A DNA stretch of 64,000 nt from NCBI RefSeq assembly GCF_020536995.1, contig NC_068366.1:30782890-30846889 (forward strand), read 5' to 3'. Position 1 is the first letter of the stretch. Every line of letters begins with the position of its first letter. Source of the stretch: Dreissena polymorpha. Taxonomy: Eukaryota; Mollusca; Bivalvia; Myida; Dreissenidae. Below, piece after piece: positions 1-12,239 of the stretch. The notes below the pieces were generated by a model. The model was not told the origin of the DNA and searched no databases. It worked only from the letters and a program-made list of their open reading frames with translations. Both the position numbers and the translations under genes were made by a program.

Positions 1-560
1 TGTCTTTTGATTTGGTATTATTTTATTGTAATTTAATGTCAATGTCTTAAGTCTGCACACGTGTCATTGTAAAAATAATACGAGTTTTAATGCAATTGTG
101 TGAAACTAATGACATAAGTATAATTCTTCAAACTGTGATGAGCATCTTTGGGAAATAAAGTTTTACAGGTGAAGACTATTTTCTTCCGCTGTTACATGTT
201 CATAAAGTAAGAGGGTCACCAATGACATTATGTACGTATCTGACCAAAAGGTACCGTCAATTCATAGAACAAAATGTGCATGTATAGACAACTTAATTTT
301 AGTTTGTACTAAATGTATAGCGATTTCTTAATAAAGCTACTTATTTGTTAATGTGATCACATGGCACACATCAGAAGTGAAAACATTTAACAAAATACAT
401 TTTTTGTACAAAAGTTTTTTCTTAGAGTTTCTGTAACATGCTATCGATGATACTGATATTACACCGTATAGAATACAAAAAAAAAACACAAACATATTTT
501 TCGTTTCAAGAAAGTCTCTTCTAAGCAAAAATAATTTTTTCACGGAAAGTGGTGTACCTT
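1..560. other. AT-rich intergenic stretch
   Basis: No open frame with recognisable protein content, no RNA gene and no clear repeat end was seen on either strand. Confidence 0.5.
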
Positions 561-645
561 ATTAGCCTGTGCGGATGCACCGACTAATCTGGGACGACAC
601 TTAACGGTAATGCACTAAACCCCCTTTTAAAAAAAAAAACACGGC
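561..645 (+). repeat. Fragment of dispersed MITE-like repeat (GGGACGACACTT family)
   Basis: Contains TTAGCCTGTGCGG, then CTAATCTGGGACGACACTT and a CACTAAACCCC tail. I recognise this box as part of a short inverted-repeat element dispersed through bivalve genomes (from memory, not a search). Only one end is present, so it is a truncated copy. Confidence 0.5.
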
Positions 646-654
646 CAATATGTA

Positions 655-1300
655 TATTCAGATCATAACCTAGATCTGCATGATGGGATTTCGAAATAAT
701 TATTCACAAATGATCATAACAATACGACTAATCTCGTGAAGCAACCGTGTCGCCCGAATCAAGGTCTCAATGAAACATGAAATAATTTCATATTTTTTCT
801 GTACATAGAGTGAAAGAACATGATTTTATCTCGACTATTAACTATTATGCGTAATGGGATTTCAAAACATTTTTGCACAACTAATCACCATATAAAGAAG
901 CGTGCTCGTCGCTCGTTTTATGTTAAGGTCACAGTCGACACTTGAAATAGTCGCATATTACTTATATGTTTAAAATATAAGGACATGTGTGTGTCCGGCC
1001 AATAACATTGTTGTGCGTGATGGGATTTCGAAATTGATTGATTCAAAGATCATCTCACCAATACGACTTGTCACGTGCAAACATGTCGATTCCTTCAAGG
1101 GCAAGGTAACAATGGACTCTTGGCGCATGTTCATATACCTTATATTTTCCATAACACTATCATGCATTATGGGATTTCGAAGTAAACGTGAAACTATAAT
1201 TCATAATTCTAATATCTAGTAGTTTTGAGTGAGATAACCATGTATACCATCAAGACGACTTGTGTGAAACCGCAATTAAAAAACACTGCTACATGCTGTT
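655..1300 (+). repeat. Degenerate tandem array, ~165-bp unit
   Basis: The core TGGGATTTCGAAA, or close variants, recurs near 683, 853, 1020 and 1169, a spacing of about 150-170 bases. In each unit it is followed by a CAAA(T/G)ATCA block and an ACGACT(A/T)GT block. Units have diverged strongly. The short open frames on both strands look like chance. Confidence 0.55.
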
Positions 1301-2870
1301 TGTACTGTTCACATTAACTAACCACTTATCGTTTCTGTGTGCAGTGAAATATAAATGCGGAATTATTGTTCTTCGGACACATTTTTAGGTTATATTGCAG
1401 TACCAAAGGAATAAATTGACATAACATACACACCATGATACAATAACATAAAAGTATAAGTAATATAAATACATTGAAAACGGACAAGTAATTGAAAATG
1501 TATGTGAAGATCAATAGTTCAATTCAATTCGTGAGGTTATCTGGTACTTGCAAATCCATAAACATATACAGTTGCTGCTAACACAATTGTCCATACCTTT
1601 AAAATGATAAGCAGCTCTCTTATTATAACAATAGCACCATTGTATTTTTAATCATTCCCCATATCACCTATTCCAGAGCAAATGAGTAAACCAAGCAAAT
1701 TGCAATAAATCTGATCATGTTATCATAAGTAGAGTTTATTTTACTATTTCATTTATTCACTATAAGAATTAAATTACTATTGCATTAAAGTCATTGTTTG
1801 CCTTTGCATTTCTCAGCTAAAACAACACGTAGCCCTGTAACAGTTCGTGTCATTGTGGTACACATGAGTTCTCACCGTTGTGCGGGCGGATGCAGTGCCG
1901 GGATAAGCAACGTCGAGGCCCATAGGCAGTTGCCTACTCTGCCTAATTGATAATCCGGGACTGGGCGGGTGGCTAAGTGTACATGTCCCCTTATGGAGTT
2001 ATCCTGTCCGCTTATGAGACAAAGAAACCTTGTGTGAATTTATGACGGACAAGGTAGCTTTTGACAATACTGTGAGGACGCGTAGGCTGGGTCTGAATCT
2101 ACTCTTGCCGCATACGACATGCGACCATTTTCAGATGACACAACTATAATATGTTGTAGCACATGTCCGTGATGGCAGGTGTTAAATTGATTAAATGTGT
2201 TAATACAGGAAAAAGTCCGCCCCGCGTTCATTGCTTATAAGTACCAATTTTTGACATAATTCAAGACCTACCCGTGCAACTCAAAATTTATTGTCATGCG
2301 TCATATATTTTCGCGATGCTGTCCAAGAACTTTTATTAAAGATTATAAAAAATTCGATATTCGACAAACGCTATATCACATGTATATGCACACCTCAAAT
2401 ATAATAAGCAACATTATTTTGTGGCGAATTCTACTAAATATTCTAGCCTTATGTTTTTCTCGACAAGCTTAAAATACGCGTTTTTGCCTTATTTTGTGTC
2501 ATGCTTCGTGTTTCTGCTTCCCGACCTTAGTGTGTATAAGTCATTAAGATAAACTGTTTCACTACTAATTGTGATAACTTTTTCCAAACACATTATTTAA
2601 AACAATAACTCCTTTGCAATATATTGCTCCTGGTCTAGGTATATTTAATTTTTAACTACGCTCCAGGAGTGAAATAACGTAATGCTAAATTTTGTTTATT
2701 ACACGGTTGATGTAACACTAGTTATATGACGTCAATTTTTACGAAATTACGTCATTTTTCCAGCGAATTTATTCAGTTAAACTCTTTTTTAATGTGAATA
2801 AATGGTGAAAAGAGCATAAAATAAAAAGAAAATTTGTTGGTCATGTTATAAATAGAATCTTAGATTCTTG
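1301..2870. other. Intergenic, no gene seen
   Basis: AT-rich with a more GC-rich patch at about 1860-2110. No coding signature, splice pattern or tRNA fold was recognised. Confidence 0.4.
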
Positions 2871-2874
2871 ATTA

Positions 2875-2981
2875 TTTTGTATGGAATTTATTAAACTCGT
2901 CATCTATAAATAAAGATAAAAACTCGGCAAGCCTCGTTTGTATCTTTATTTAGATGACTTGTTTAATAATTCAATACAAAA
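2875..2981. repeat. Foldback (palindromic) element
   Basis: The left arm (2875-2918) begins TTTTGTAT and contains a GTCATCTAnAAATAAAGATA block. The right arm (2941-2981) repeats this in inverse, ending ATACAAAA. The short centre carries CTCGGCAAGCCTCG. Arms of about 41-44 bases match with few mismatches. The same centre occurs in the foldback near 59.75 kb. Confidence 0.7.
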
Positions 2982-3774
2982 AGACCACTCATGCAAAATC
3001 CTATATGTATTTATTATATATAATTTAAACAGTTTATTTCAATTTCATTCAATTAAGTTGTATATCATTCAGTATTTATTAAAGACTAATTCACATTTAT
3101 TATACCATTTACAAATAAGAATTGGCAGTGGTATATCCAACATTTTATTGATTAAAGTTAACTAAAAGTCTCAAAATCAACGAATATTTCGTTAAATAAA
3201 GTTTTCCCATAGAAGGTTAGTTTTTCTTATAGCAATAGCTAAAATTTCAACGCTAGACGTCCTATGGTAACAAAGACTTTACGAGATACCAAATGCTCGT
3301 TTTAATATATTTTGTGCGACAATATATTCTGTGTTAATTCCCGCCACCCGAACATTTAAGTGTCGGGCAGTATCGGAAAAACGACGAATTTAGAAGAACT
3401 TCGTCAAGCTTCCAAAGCTGCACGAAGCCAATGTCAAAGCTAAGTCAGTTGAACATCATGTAAGTTTAAATATAAATTAAAGCTATTCCACAGCATAGCT
3501 AGATCGGATTATTTACATTCATTGTTTAGTCAAAGTAAATATTTGTATGTGTTTATATATATACGGAGAAAGATAATCACACAATCAGCAAATGTTCAGG
3601 TTTGAATAATAAATTTCTTAACATGATCACCAATTGGACGGATCTTTGTAAAATAATATCCCTGTGTATGAATCCTTTGTGTTTTTACGTTCATATTAAA
3701 CTGTAAAAGGCTCAAATATCTTACTAGGTTTGCCAGAATGAACGCGAGTAATGTGCGAATTTAATGATGATGAC
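2982..3774. other. 3' flank of zinc-finger gene
   Basis: No separate gene seen. It lies downstream of the minus-strand zinc-finger gene and probably holds its 3' UTR. No well-placed polyadenylation signal was found close to the stop. Confidence 0.35.
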
Positions 3775-4854
3775 TTAGGAAACTTCCTCTTTTAGGCACT
3801 CATATTTGCACTCGTATTTCAACTCATTATGGCTCCGTAAATGTGTATCCAGAGTTCTTTTTTTGATGAATTTCATACCACAGATCGCACAGTGGAAAGG
3901 TTTTTCCCCGGTGTGGTACCTCATGTGCACCTTCAGGTTTGATTTAGTTGAAAAGCTTTTGTCACATACGCTGCATCTGTTCGGCTGCTCACCGTTATGA
4001 AACATTATGTGCTCCTTGAGTAAGGATGTGGTTACAAAGCTCTTTCCACACACGCTGCAACTGTGTGGCCGCTCTCCAGTGTGAATCATCATATGCCTAG
4101 CAAGATGGCTATTGGTGGTAAATTTTTTTCCACACACGCTGCAACTATATGGCCGCTCTCCTGTGTGAATCCTCATATGATCAGTGAGAGTGTAATTTCG
4201 GGCAAATTTCTTTCCACAAACATGGCAACTGTAAGGCCGCTCTCCAGTGTGAATCCTCATATGCCTAGCGAGATGGTCCTTGTGGCTAAATGTTTCTCCA
4301 CACACTCTGCAACTGTGTGGCCGCTCTCCAGTGTGAATGGTCATATGCTTAACAAGATTGCCATTGATGGTAAATTTTTTTCCACACACGCTGCATATAT
4401 GGCTGCTCTCCTGTGTGAAACCTCATATGGTGAGTTTTGAGACTACAACTGGAGACAAAGTCCTTTCCACACACGCTGCAACTATGTTGCCGCTCTCCTG
4501 TGTGAATCCTCATATGCCTCGCGAGTTCAGAGCCGTATAAAAAGCCCTTTTCACACACGCTGCAGTCATGCTGTCGATTTCTTTTGGGAATCCTCGTAGG
4601 CTTAGTTACGTCGCTTGACAAAATAAATCCATTATTGGATACCCTGTGCTTAAGAAACATTTTACTACTATTCATGTTCAAATTACAGTTAAGAACATCC
4701 TGGTTGTCGTTAAGTGAATTTTCATTTGGAGAGGTTATGTCTGTTTCACTGTGAAGTTGTCGGTGCCTTTTTAACTCCTGCATATCAATAAATTTTTCCC
4801 TGCAGACAGAACACACGTATTGACTTCCAGCAGTCTGGTGAGAGTTGAAAGCAT
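3775..4854 (-). CDS. C2H2 zinc-finger protein, last exon (10 fingers, one frame break)
   Basis: Likely a nuclear, sequence-specific DNA-binding regulator; its target cannot be read from sequence. The exon starts after a TTTTTTCAG acceptor (first exon base 4854) and encodes about ten C-x2-C-x12-H-x3-H fingers joined by TGERP-like linkers. Examples of finger cores are CRVCGETF and CSVCGKSF. The first finger (CSVCREKF) is set apart by a low-complexity Ser/Asn-rich linker from nine tandem fingers. The third finger has H-x4-H. Near 4397-4403 two bases are missing inside the fourth finger (expected PYSCSVC, read PYMQRVW), which shifts the frame; it reopens at once in the correct frame and runs to the stop at 3775. 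Counting that 2-base loss, the exon phase fits the upstream exon. It may be a recent null allele or an assembly error, because the rest is well conserved. Confidence 0.8.
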
Positions 4855-5366
4855 CTGAAAAAATAAAATAAAAAAGAGTTATCTCTATGACAGTAAAATA
4901 TTAATGGGAATAAAATAATGCTTTATTTATTAAATTTGGTAATTGTATGCAATATTATGAAAATGTTTACATAGATGGTGTATTTCCATAACATATTTCT
5001 GAGGCGAACAATTTTACCCAAAATGCCAGACATTTTTAAGGCAGTACATTCCTATGGAACGGCGCTGAAATTATTGACGCACAACTTGATTTACCATTGT
5101 AAAAAATGATAATAATGCTTGATATAATATAAACAAAAATTGGAACATTTTTACTTATAACATAATTCAAGACTCAAGAGCCAATAATTAAAACAAACTT
5201 TAGAAATTACACTGGACAAATACTGCATATGGATGATATTGTAAAATAATATTGACTGATAAGTTTTCTTGTTTGTGTTTCAACTGAAACAAAGCTAATA
5301 TTATTAACAATGTTGTTCCTTCTTATCCAGCAACTTGCCTACAAAAATAGTCACCAAAGAAAAAAG

Positions 5367-5655
5367 AAACAAGAGATGTGTTCGTCAGAAACACAATGCC
5401 CCCTACTGCGCCGCTTTGAAATATTAATTTTTTTGACCTTTGACCTCAAAGGATGACCTTGACCTTTAACTTCTACCACTCAAAATGTGCAGCTTCATGA
5501 GATACACATGCATGCCAAATATCAGTTGCTACCTGCAATATTGCAAAAGTTATTGCCAACTTAAAAGGTTTTTTTCGGACGGACGGACAGACCGACATAC
5601 TGACTGACTGACGGACAGTTCAACTGCTATATGTCACCCTAGCGGGGGCATTAAA
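5367..5655 (-). repeat. Dispersed GGTCAAGGTCA repeat, inverted copy
   Basis: Read on the plus strand it runs from AACAAGAGATGTGTT through CCCCCTACTGCGCCGCTT, TGACCTTTGACCTCAAAGGA and a GGACGGACGG run to a GGGGGCATTAAAAA end. Read on the minus strand it has the same order as the copies at 14706-14985 and 63130-63460. It encodes nothing recognisable. Confidence 0.75.
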
Positions 5656-5699
5656 AAGAGTTCTGCGTTCGGAGACATATGCCCCCAAAACAGAGCTTT

Positions 5700-6235
5700 G
5701 AACCAGTGACCCCAATTTCAGTTATTGTATCTACTATCCAAGGCCAATTCAAGTGTAAAGTATCAAGCCAATTGGTTAATTCATTCATTCATTGACAAGT
5801 TATTGATTGCAAACTATGTTCACACTTATAAAGACAGGTACCTTGACCTTTAACCTAGAGACCCCAATTTTAAGAAAGATTATTTCCAGTCCAAGACCAC
5901 TTCATATGGGAGGTCTCAAGCCAATCAGTCAATTGGTTGACGAGTTATTTTTCAGAAATGAGCTTAACATTTATTGTGACAGTGGCATTGACCTTAATTT
6001 CAATACACTTATTGATCATAACGATTTTCATAATTATTGTGACAGTAACCTTGACCTTTGACATAGTGACCCAATTTCAATAATGGCAATCTACTATCCA
6101 AGGCCAATGCACATATAAAGTATCAAGCCAATCTGTCCAGTTGTTGACGAGTTATTGATCGGAAATGAACTGGCCTACCGTCTGACCGACATCCAGCAAA
6201 ACAATATCCCCTTCTTCTTTGAAGGAGGGGGGATA
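5700..6235. repeat. Degenerate tandem repeat block with CCTTGACCTTT motifs
   Basis: The unit start GACCCCAATTT or GACCCAATTT recurs at about 5708, 5860 and 6068. Each is followed by a CCAAGRCC block, an AAGCCAAT block and a GACGAGTTATT block. It ends in a CTTTGAAGGAGGGGGG tail typical of these dispersed elements. Confidence 0.6.
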
Positions 6236-6439
6236 CTAATTTCAATGTCAGTGTAGCATAACGATCATGCAATCAGTTATCTTACATAATGATACAAAAG
6301 TTAAAACAATTTTATATCACTTTCGTAACTGGCCTGTTTTGGCAAAAATACAGCTGATAAATCTGAAATATACGAAAAATAGGAATCAGTGGACAGTTGT
6401 TATTTGTGCAAACAATCTGTGAACAAAAGTTCAGCATAC

Positions 6440-6791
6440 CTAGCATTTTGTCCCCTAATGTTGTCTGGTCATCTTTGTCAATTATACTTTCCTGGTTACT
6501 CAACAGGTCTGCATGGGTAGTGTGGCTGACATGGGAGTAATTTGTGTTTGCAATGGAATCATCAATGTGCTCTGAAACATGCTGTGTTAAGCTACCCGGG
6601 TCCGCCAGACCACGCCCGCAGGTGTCGCACCAGAACTGCCCCTCATCTTTGCTATAAAAACTGTCATTTGATGTAAACATGTCTGGAAATCCACAGTAGT
6701 TGTCAATTGATGCCAATATATCTCGATCGCCACAGTTGTTTTCATTTATCAATATATCTTGATCAACACCCGGGCTTGCACAACATGCCAT
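6440..6791 (-). CDS. C2H2 zinc-finger protein, first coding exon
   Basis: Encodes about 117 residues from ATG at 6791: an acidic, Asn/Asp-rich N-terminus and one C2H2 finger (WCDTCGRGLADPGSLTQH, then H four residues later). It ends at a CTAG|GTATGC donor, leaving one base of a split codon. That joins in phase to the two bases at the start of the exon at 4854, giving KMLDAFNSHQ at the junction. Together the exons would encode about 477 residues with 11 fingers. I chose this start because it is the first ATG of the open frame; a further 5' non-coding exon is possible. No KRAB, BTB or ZAD domain is visible. Confidence 0.65.
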
Positions 6792-7398
6792 CTTCTGACG
6801 ATCAACAAAAAGACTGCATGTGAAAACAACTTCTGTCGATCAATACAGAGAGTTGCATGCGAAGTCAACTTCTTTCTTTGTGATGAATGCTTCTTAGACT
6901 TTGATATCCAAATGGCAGGGTCTCGTCATTAGCTGGTAGGTGATCACTACATTTGTGGACATGCCATGTGAACATCTTGATAATTGGTTTGCATATGTCT
7001 CAATACATCAAGGCCACTTCATAGCTGGCAGCTGATGACGATATAAAGTCTTGACTTTAACGTTAGCTTTTGTACATCAGTTTCAAATTCTTCATTGTAG
7101 ATCGATTGCATTGAATACCATGCGCTCTTAAATAACAAGGCGAACCTGTACAAAAAAGTCAAATAAAGTGTTTCATTTTATTTTTGTCAATATCTTTTGG
7201 AATTGTTTTTTTCTTCTAAAGCAAGTATGTACATATATTTCATGTATAATGACAAGGGACAAAATTGTCACAAAACCAGGTTTTCAATAAAAAAAGTCTG
7301 ATAAAGGGAGACAACTGCAACTGTGCATTGCTACTGGTTGTTCATAACAATTACCCTCCTTGTTTCAAAATCAATGTATTTTTAGTTGTGGCGACCAT
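6792..7398. other. 5' flank of zinc-finger gene
   Basis: Probable 5' UTR and promoter side of the minus-strand zinc-finger gene. No convincing TATA box or second coding exon was recognised. Confidence 0.35.
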
Positions 7399-8160
7399 GA
7401 CCTTGGAGATATCTACGTAATTCTTTCGCGCGACACACCGTACAATGATGGTGAACAAATGTGCCAAATGATTTTAAAATCTGACAATGAATGACATAGT
7501 AATGGCCATGACAAGCTCATTTATGGCCATTTTTGACCTTTGAACTCAAAGTGTGACCTTGACCTTGGAGATATCGACATAATTCTTTCGCACGACACAC
7601 CGTCCAATGATGGTGAACAAATGTGCCAAATGATTTTAAAATCTGACAATGAATGACATAGTTATGGCCAGGACAAGCTCATTTATGGCCATTTTTGACC
7701 TTTGAACTCATAGTGTGACCGTGACCTTGGAGATATCGACGTAATTCTTTCGCGCGACACACCGTACAATGATGGTGAACAAATGTGCCAAATGATTTTA
7801 AAATCTGACAATGAATGACATAATTATGTCCAGGACAAACTCATTTATGGCCATTTTTGACCTTTGAACTCAAAGTGTGACCTTGACCTTGGAGATATTG
7901 GCGTAATTCTTTCACGCGACACACTGTTCAATGATGTAGACAAATGTGCCAAATGATTTTAAAACCTGACACTGAACGACATAGTTATGGCCCGGACAAG
8001 CTCATTTATGGCCATTTTTGACCTTTGAACTCAAAGTGTGACCTTGACCTTGGAGATATTGGCTTAATTCTTTCATTCAATGATGGTGAACAAATGATTT
8101 TAAAATCTGGCACTAAACGACATAGTTATGGCCCGGACAAGCTTGTTCCGCCCGCCCGCC
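7399..8160 (+). repeat. 162-bp tandem array, about 4.7 copies
   Basis: The phrase GACCTTGGAGATAT starts at 7399, 7561, 7723, 7885 and 8046, a near-exact 162-base period. Units share TAATTCTTTC, CGCGACACACCGT, CAATGATGGTGAACAAAT and GACCTTTGAACTCAAAGTG. The last unit lost the CGCGACACACCG segment and ends in CCGCCCGCCCGCC. Adjacent units are far more alike than in the other arrays here, which suggests recent amplification. Confidence 0.9.
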
Positions 8161-9047
8161 AGCTAGCCCGCCAATCTAATTACCAGTATTTTCCTTCGGA
8201 AAACCTGGTTAAAAACAGACAAAAGGCCATATTTTTCCAAAAACTGGTCACAGCCTAAAATCCTTGCATAACAATCAAAACAAGTAAGTTCAATCAGCTC
8301 TGACAGTGTGATGGAAGTTTTATTGGAATTCAGTACACAAGAGTTTGGCAACCAATACATGTACCTTACACCGTTAAATTGAAAAAGGGTATTAATGCCG
8401 CCAACAAGTCGCAGCCAAACTACTTTCTATACGAGTTTCTATACATAAAATAAATCACTTTTGGGCAAATTTAACTCGGAAGTTAAAGAAGAATTGCATC
8501 CACAACTTCAGGGTGTAGATAAGGATGTGCGGTCAAAATATGCAAACAGACATACTAGTGCATTGCTAAATGCCTGCCACTTCATGTCGGCATAAAACAC
8601 GTCTTGACCATTTAGTGATGCCACAGTATATTTATAATGAATTTTAGCAGTTTGTTATTAATGTAATATTTCTCAGTATCGTCCCAAACAAGTGATCTTT
8701 CTTCTTTTTTTTTAGTAAGGACGTTTTAGTGTGTTCCTATTAAAGGGGCAAATTTAGGCAAAATGTGTAATGACAAATAAAACGAGGTCATAAAAAAAAC
8801 AGGTCAAGAAGGACCAACGCATTTATGTGAATACTGTAAGAATTACTTGATACTAGGGATGGGAACGAATACATTTATTCAAATATTCTAAAAGCTGCAG
8901 AATATTTCAATTCGAAATTACGATTCAAACATTTAATTTTTGTAGAAAACAATCATAGTCTACAAAACAACAACACAAATTTGTCAAGGTGCACAGTCAA
9001 ACTTAATCTTTTTTGGCAGACGAATGTTGTCAACTGGTAAATTTTAC
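8161..9047. other. Intergenic, no gene seen
   Basis: AT-rich, with an ATTCGAAAT-type low-complexity patch near 8870-8930. No coding or RNA gene signal. Confidence 0.4.
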
Positions 9048-9836
9048 AAGAGCTGTCAGAAGACAGCGCGCTCAACTATTCGAGTGCTTGACAGTATAAC
9101 TTAAGCCATCATGGGAAAATTGTTCATTTTCAATTATGTCAAGGTCATATAGTCATATTCTAAGTGGAAGAGGACCATGATTGAAATGTATTGATCACTT
9201 GCGTTTTAAAGAATGTGTACTTTATAGACGATTCTGAGTTCAGGTATATTTACCACAATCTATTGAACATTTGTAAAGACATAAAACAAACTAATAATAT
9301 TTTATTTCAAGTTTGATAGCAATAGCTTGGTCGGGATGGTTGGACGGTCCTTCAAAAATAATTAAACAAGCAAATTCGTTGAATTGATATCCCCGCCAAT
9401 ATGCTTCTGGACACAAAAGTGTTATATTTGACACTCAAAAATGCATTTTTTTTTCAATATACAAAGGGCCACAACTCCGTTATTAACAGATGGTGTACAA
9501 TGCCATTTGGCATGCATCATCCTCTTATCCATATATATACTCATACCAAGTTTCAATGAAATCCGCCAAAGCACTTCCAAGATATGGCTCCTGACACACA
9601 AAAAAGCATTTTTTCAAGATACAAAGAGCCATAACTCCGTTATTAACAGATGGTGTACAGTGCCATTTGACATGCATCATCCTCTTATCCATATATATAT
9701 ACTCATACCAGGTTTCAATGAAATCTGCCAAAGCACTTCCACGATATGGCTTCGGACGGACGGAAAGAAGGACGGACGGATGGAAGGACGGACAACGCCA
9801 AAACAATGTCCCTCCGCCTATGGTGGGGGATAATAA
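9048..9836 (+). repeat. Dispersed ACAAGAGCTGTCAGA element with internal 160-bp duplication
   Basis: Starts ACAAGAGCTGTCAGAAGACA then GCGCGCTCAACTATTCGAGT and ends in a GGACGGACGG run and TATGGTGGGGGATAATAA. Inside, a unit beginning CAAAGRGCC is present twice (from about 9461 and 9621, period 160). Both carry AACTCCGTTATTAACAGATG and CATCCTCTTATCCATATAT. An inverted fragment of the same left end lies at 59058-59140. Short open frames here repeat because the DNA repeats. Confidence 0.75.
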
Positions 9837-10590
9837 TTTTTTTTACCATGTTTCAAAGGAAAAAAAACTTTTTGGGTGGGGAGGTCGGGCTTGGAGCGGG
9901 GAGTATAATGTGGAGATGTGGTCATTTATTAGATGATCTTACAAAAATGGGAAATAAAAGGAAAACAAGAGACAGTTGATGCTCCCAAAAGTTTTTTTTG
10001 TCACAATATTGCACTATATATTCAGATAAAAGGAAACGATTTGAGGGAACAGTAGTTGGGGGGACAAGAATTTTTAAATAGATAATTTCAAAGGGCCATT
10101 ACTCTGTGAAAACTCATCCAACCAGAACCCGCTGATTATATGCACATCTCCTCTTGGTAGTGAAGCTTCCCATAAAGTTTCATTGAATTCTGGTCATTAG
10201 TTGGGTGGTGAAGTTAAATTATGTCAATTATCGATACCTCATTTGTTCATGCATTTAGTGCATTTATATTCTTTAAATCACCATTAAATTTATAAAACAT
10301 CCATCATAATATTATTTTCTAAATTGCCAGGGACGCTGCAGTATTCAGGGGAGGTAAGACAATTCTCCGTAAATAAGCGCTTTGTTTACCTGGGGCTCAT
10401 AAGGGGGCATTCATAAATTAGATCGACGCATTACATTTTAAGATAATAGACGTCCAATTAAGACGTTTATTGTGAAATTTAAGCTCTTTACTGCAGCGCA
10501 ATAGCCACGAAAAACTGGCTTTCTGGCTTTTAGAAGGGGTGAGACATTCCTATGTCCACACTGTGTTTAGGAAAAATATCCTATTATAAT
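9837..10590. other. Intergenic with repeat remnants
   Basis: Around 10080-10210 there is a decayed AAAGGGCCATTACTCTGTG unit like those in the preceding element. Otherwise nothing was recognised. Confidence 0.4.
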
Positions 10591-10596
10591 GTAAAT

Positions 10597-12229
10597 CAGC
10601 GTTTTCATTAGAATTATTTGTAGCAGGCTTTTGAGGGGGCCAACTGGTGTGAGCACCGAAGGTGTGAGTTGCTAGGGGGTCCGAGGGCATGCTTCCCCTG
10701 AATTTTTTTTTAATGAAGGTGCCAAATCATGGCCTCTGAGCGATATTGAGCACATAATGTACATGATTTTGCTCATTTAAACTAGAGGATATTTATGTGA
10801 ATGGCAAAGAAAAAATAAAGTCCTCCGTTTACATTAACTCTGCAATTATCAAGATTTTAATAAAAACAGATATAAATGTATAAAAAAAACATTAAAAAAG
10901 GAACACCAATTCGACTTTTAATAATTAATTTTACAAATAAAAGAGAGTTTGATGTGATTCTAATCTAGTTGCCACAAAAATCATCATCCGATGATTCACT
11001 ATCTAATTCTGGGTCATATTCCTTTGATGCCAGGTTAAGTTTTTGTATGGTTATATCGACAGCTGTCTTAATCAGGCTCAGCTCATCATTCCCCTCAATA
11101 ACATCGGTTTGGACCCAAGCATCCACAAGTGTAAGAACTGGTGCTGATGCTGAGGCCCTTGGCTGCTTCGAGGAAATCTTCCGCCTCTATTTTATGTCAA
11201 GCCCCAGCTTGACTCCTGAAATAATCAATATGGAAATGTAGCATGTTTTTTCTAGATTGAATTTTACTTTTGAACTTCAATCAGATTAAATTTTACTTTT
11301 GAACTTTATTTGTTTTTAAAGAAGAGTATAAATGACCCATTAAATATAGAAGACAATGTGCAAGACCATGGATGACATTAAAATTTTGCCAGAGGCCCCC
11401 TGGAAAAGATGCATAAAATTTGGGCATAGGTTCTCCTAGCATAGCAATTTTAAGAAAGATTTGGCAGTTTGGCAATGCAGATTTTCCAAAAAAAAAATCG
11501 TAGGATTTAAATATGTTGCCGAGGAAGCTTCTTTGGTCAATATTTTCCAATACAAATTTGGACATAGCTAAACATTTCAGTGCCAATTCAATATATTTAG
11601 CAAACTCCAACCTTAATCATGACAATATCAGGAGAGTTTGGGGCTCGAGATTTTCATTTATCCTTATGAAAGACTCTTCTCCTGTAAAATGTGGTTATAA
11701 ATAAAACCACTTACCGTTCGGTGGTTCAAAACTCCGCGGAGAAACCAAACATCGGCATGATCGGAACCATCAACGAAATTTGTTGAAAATAAAAGCAAAA
11801 TGTAACAGGAAAGGGCATTCATCCGGAGGTGCCGGTAAATGATAAACGTTAACAAAACTGGAACAAAATAACTTCAACAGCAAACTATCGTTCTTACTCG
11901 AAACACAAAAGAAAAAGTCATATTTAAAAAAAAAAATTTTAAGACATGTTGACATTGTCAGTTTGTGACCTTTTATCAAAGTCGTACGCTCATGTTTCCC
12001 ACTTCCCGATTTGACAATAATACCAAAACGATCGGATCAACGATAAAAAAGTTAATTTATATTGGTTACGGTTGTTTACTTCTGTTTCAGACAGTTAGTT
12101 TATAAACGAATACTAAATATCTCGTCATCGTCGTGAGCATTTGCCGATTTTTTTTCCCAATTTGAGCCGTCCCAAATATCATTTGAGGGGGTCAAATCGG
12201 CCGCCAGCCGCCTCCTAATGAAAACGCTG
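10597..12229. mobile_element. 1.63-kb TIR DNA transposon with 6-bp target duplication
   Basis: The left end CAGCGTTTTCATTAG (10597-10611) and the right end CTAATGAAAACGCTG (12215-12229) are perfect 15-base inverted repeats. Both are flanked by GTAAAT (10591-10596 and 12230-12235), a 6-base target duplication. Just inside the left end is a TGAGGGGGCC stretch followed by GGTCCGAGGGCATGC, and just inside the right end is a matching GAGGGGGTCAAA. Coding is only vestigial (see 10965-11186). The 6-base duplication is not typical of hAT, Tc1 or piggyBac. IS3EU-like or Dada-like groups make 6-7 base duplications, but I cannot assign this element. Confidence 0.8.
10965..11186 (-). pseudogene. C-terminal coding remnant inside the 1.63-kb TIR element
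   Basis: A 73-residue open frame on the minus strand ends at TAG (10965-10967). It has a coding-like composition: a basic start (RRKISSKQP), a hydrophobic-acidic middle (LTLVDAWVQTDVIEGNDE) and an acidic Ser/Asp tail (DSESSDDDFCGN). The preceding in-frame codon (11187-11189) is TAG, and a TATTTCAG acceptor-like sequence lies some 30 bases further upstream. I read it as the last exon of a decayed transposon protein. No family is recognised, so no function is proposed. Confidence 0.4.
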
Positions 12230-12239
12230 GTAAATGTTT

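Larger units (their letters stand above)
4855..6439 (-). other. Intron of zinc-finger gene
   Basis: Donor at 6439-6438 (exon ...CTAG, intron GTATGC) and acceptor CAG at 4857-4855 give matching phase (1 base plus 2 bases). The intron holds two dispersed repeat copies, described separately, and no other coding signal. Confidence 0.6.

Noticed and set aside
4063-4540. Plus-strand frames opposite the zinc-finger exon
   Set aside because: They repeat with the 84-base finger period and are mirror frames of the real minus-strand gene.
7399-8160. CRISPR-like array
   Set aside because: Whole 162-base units repeat without unique spacers, and the DNA is eukaryotic; it is an ordinary tandem repeat.
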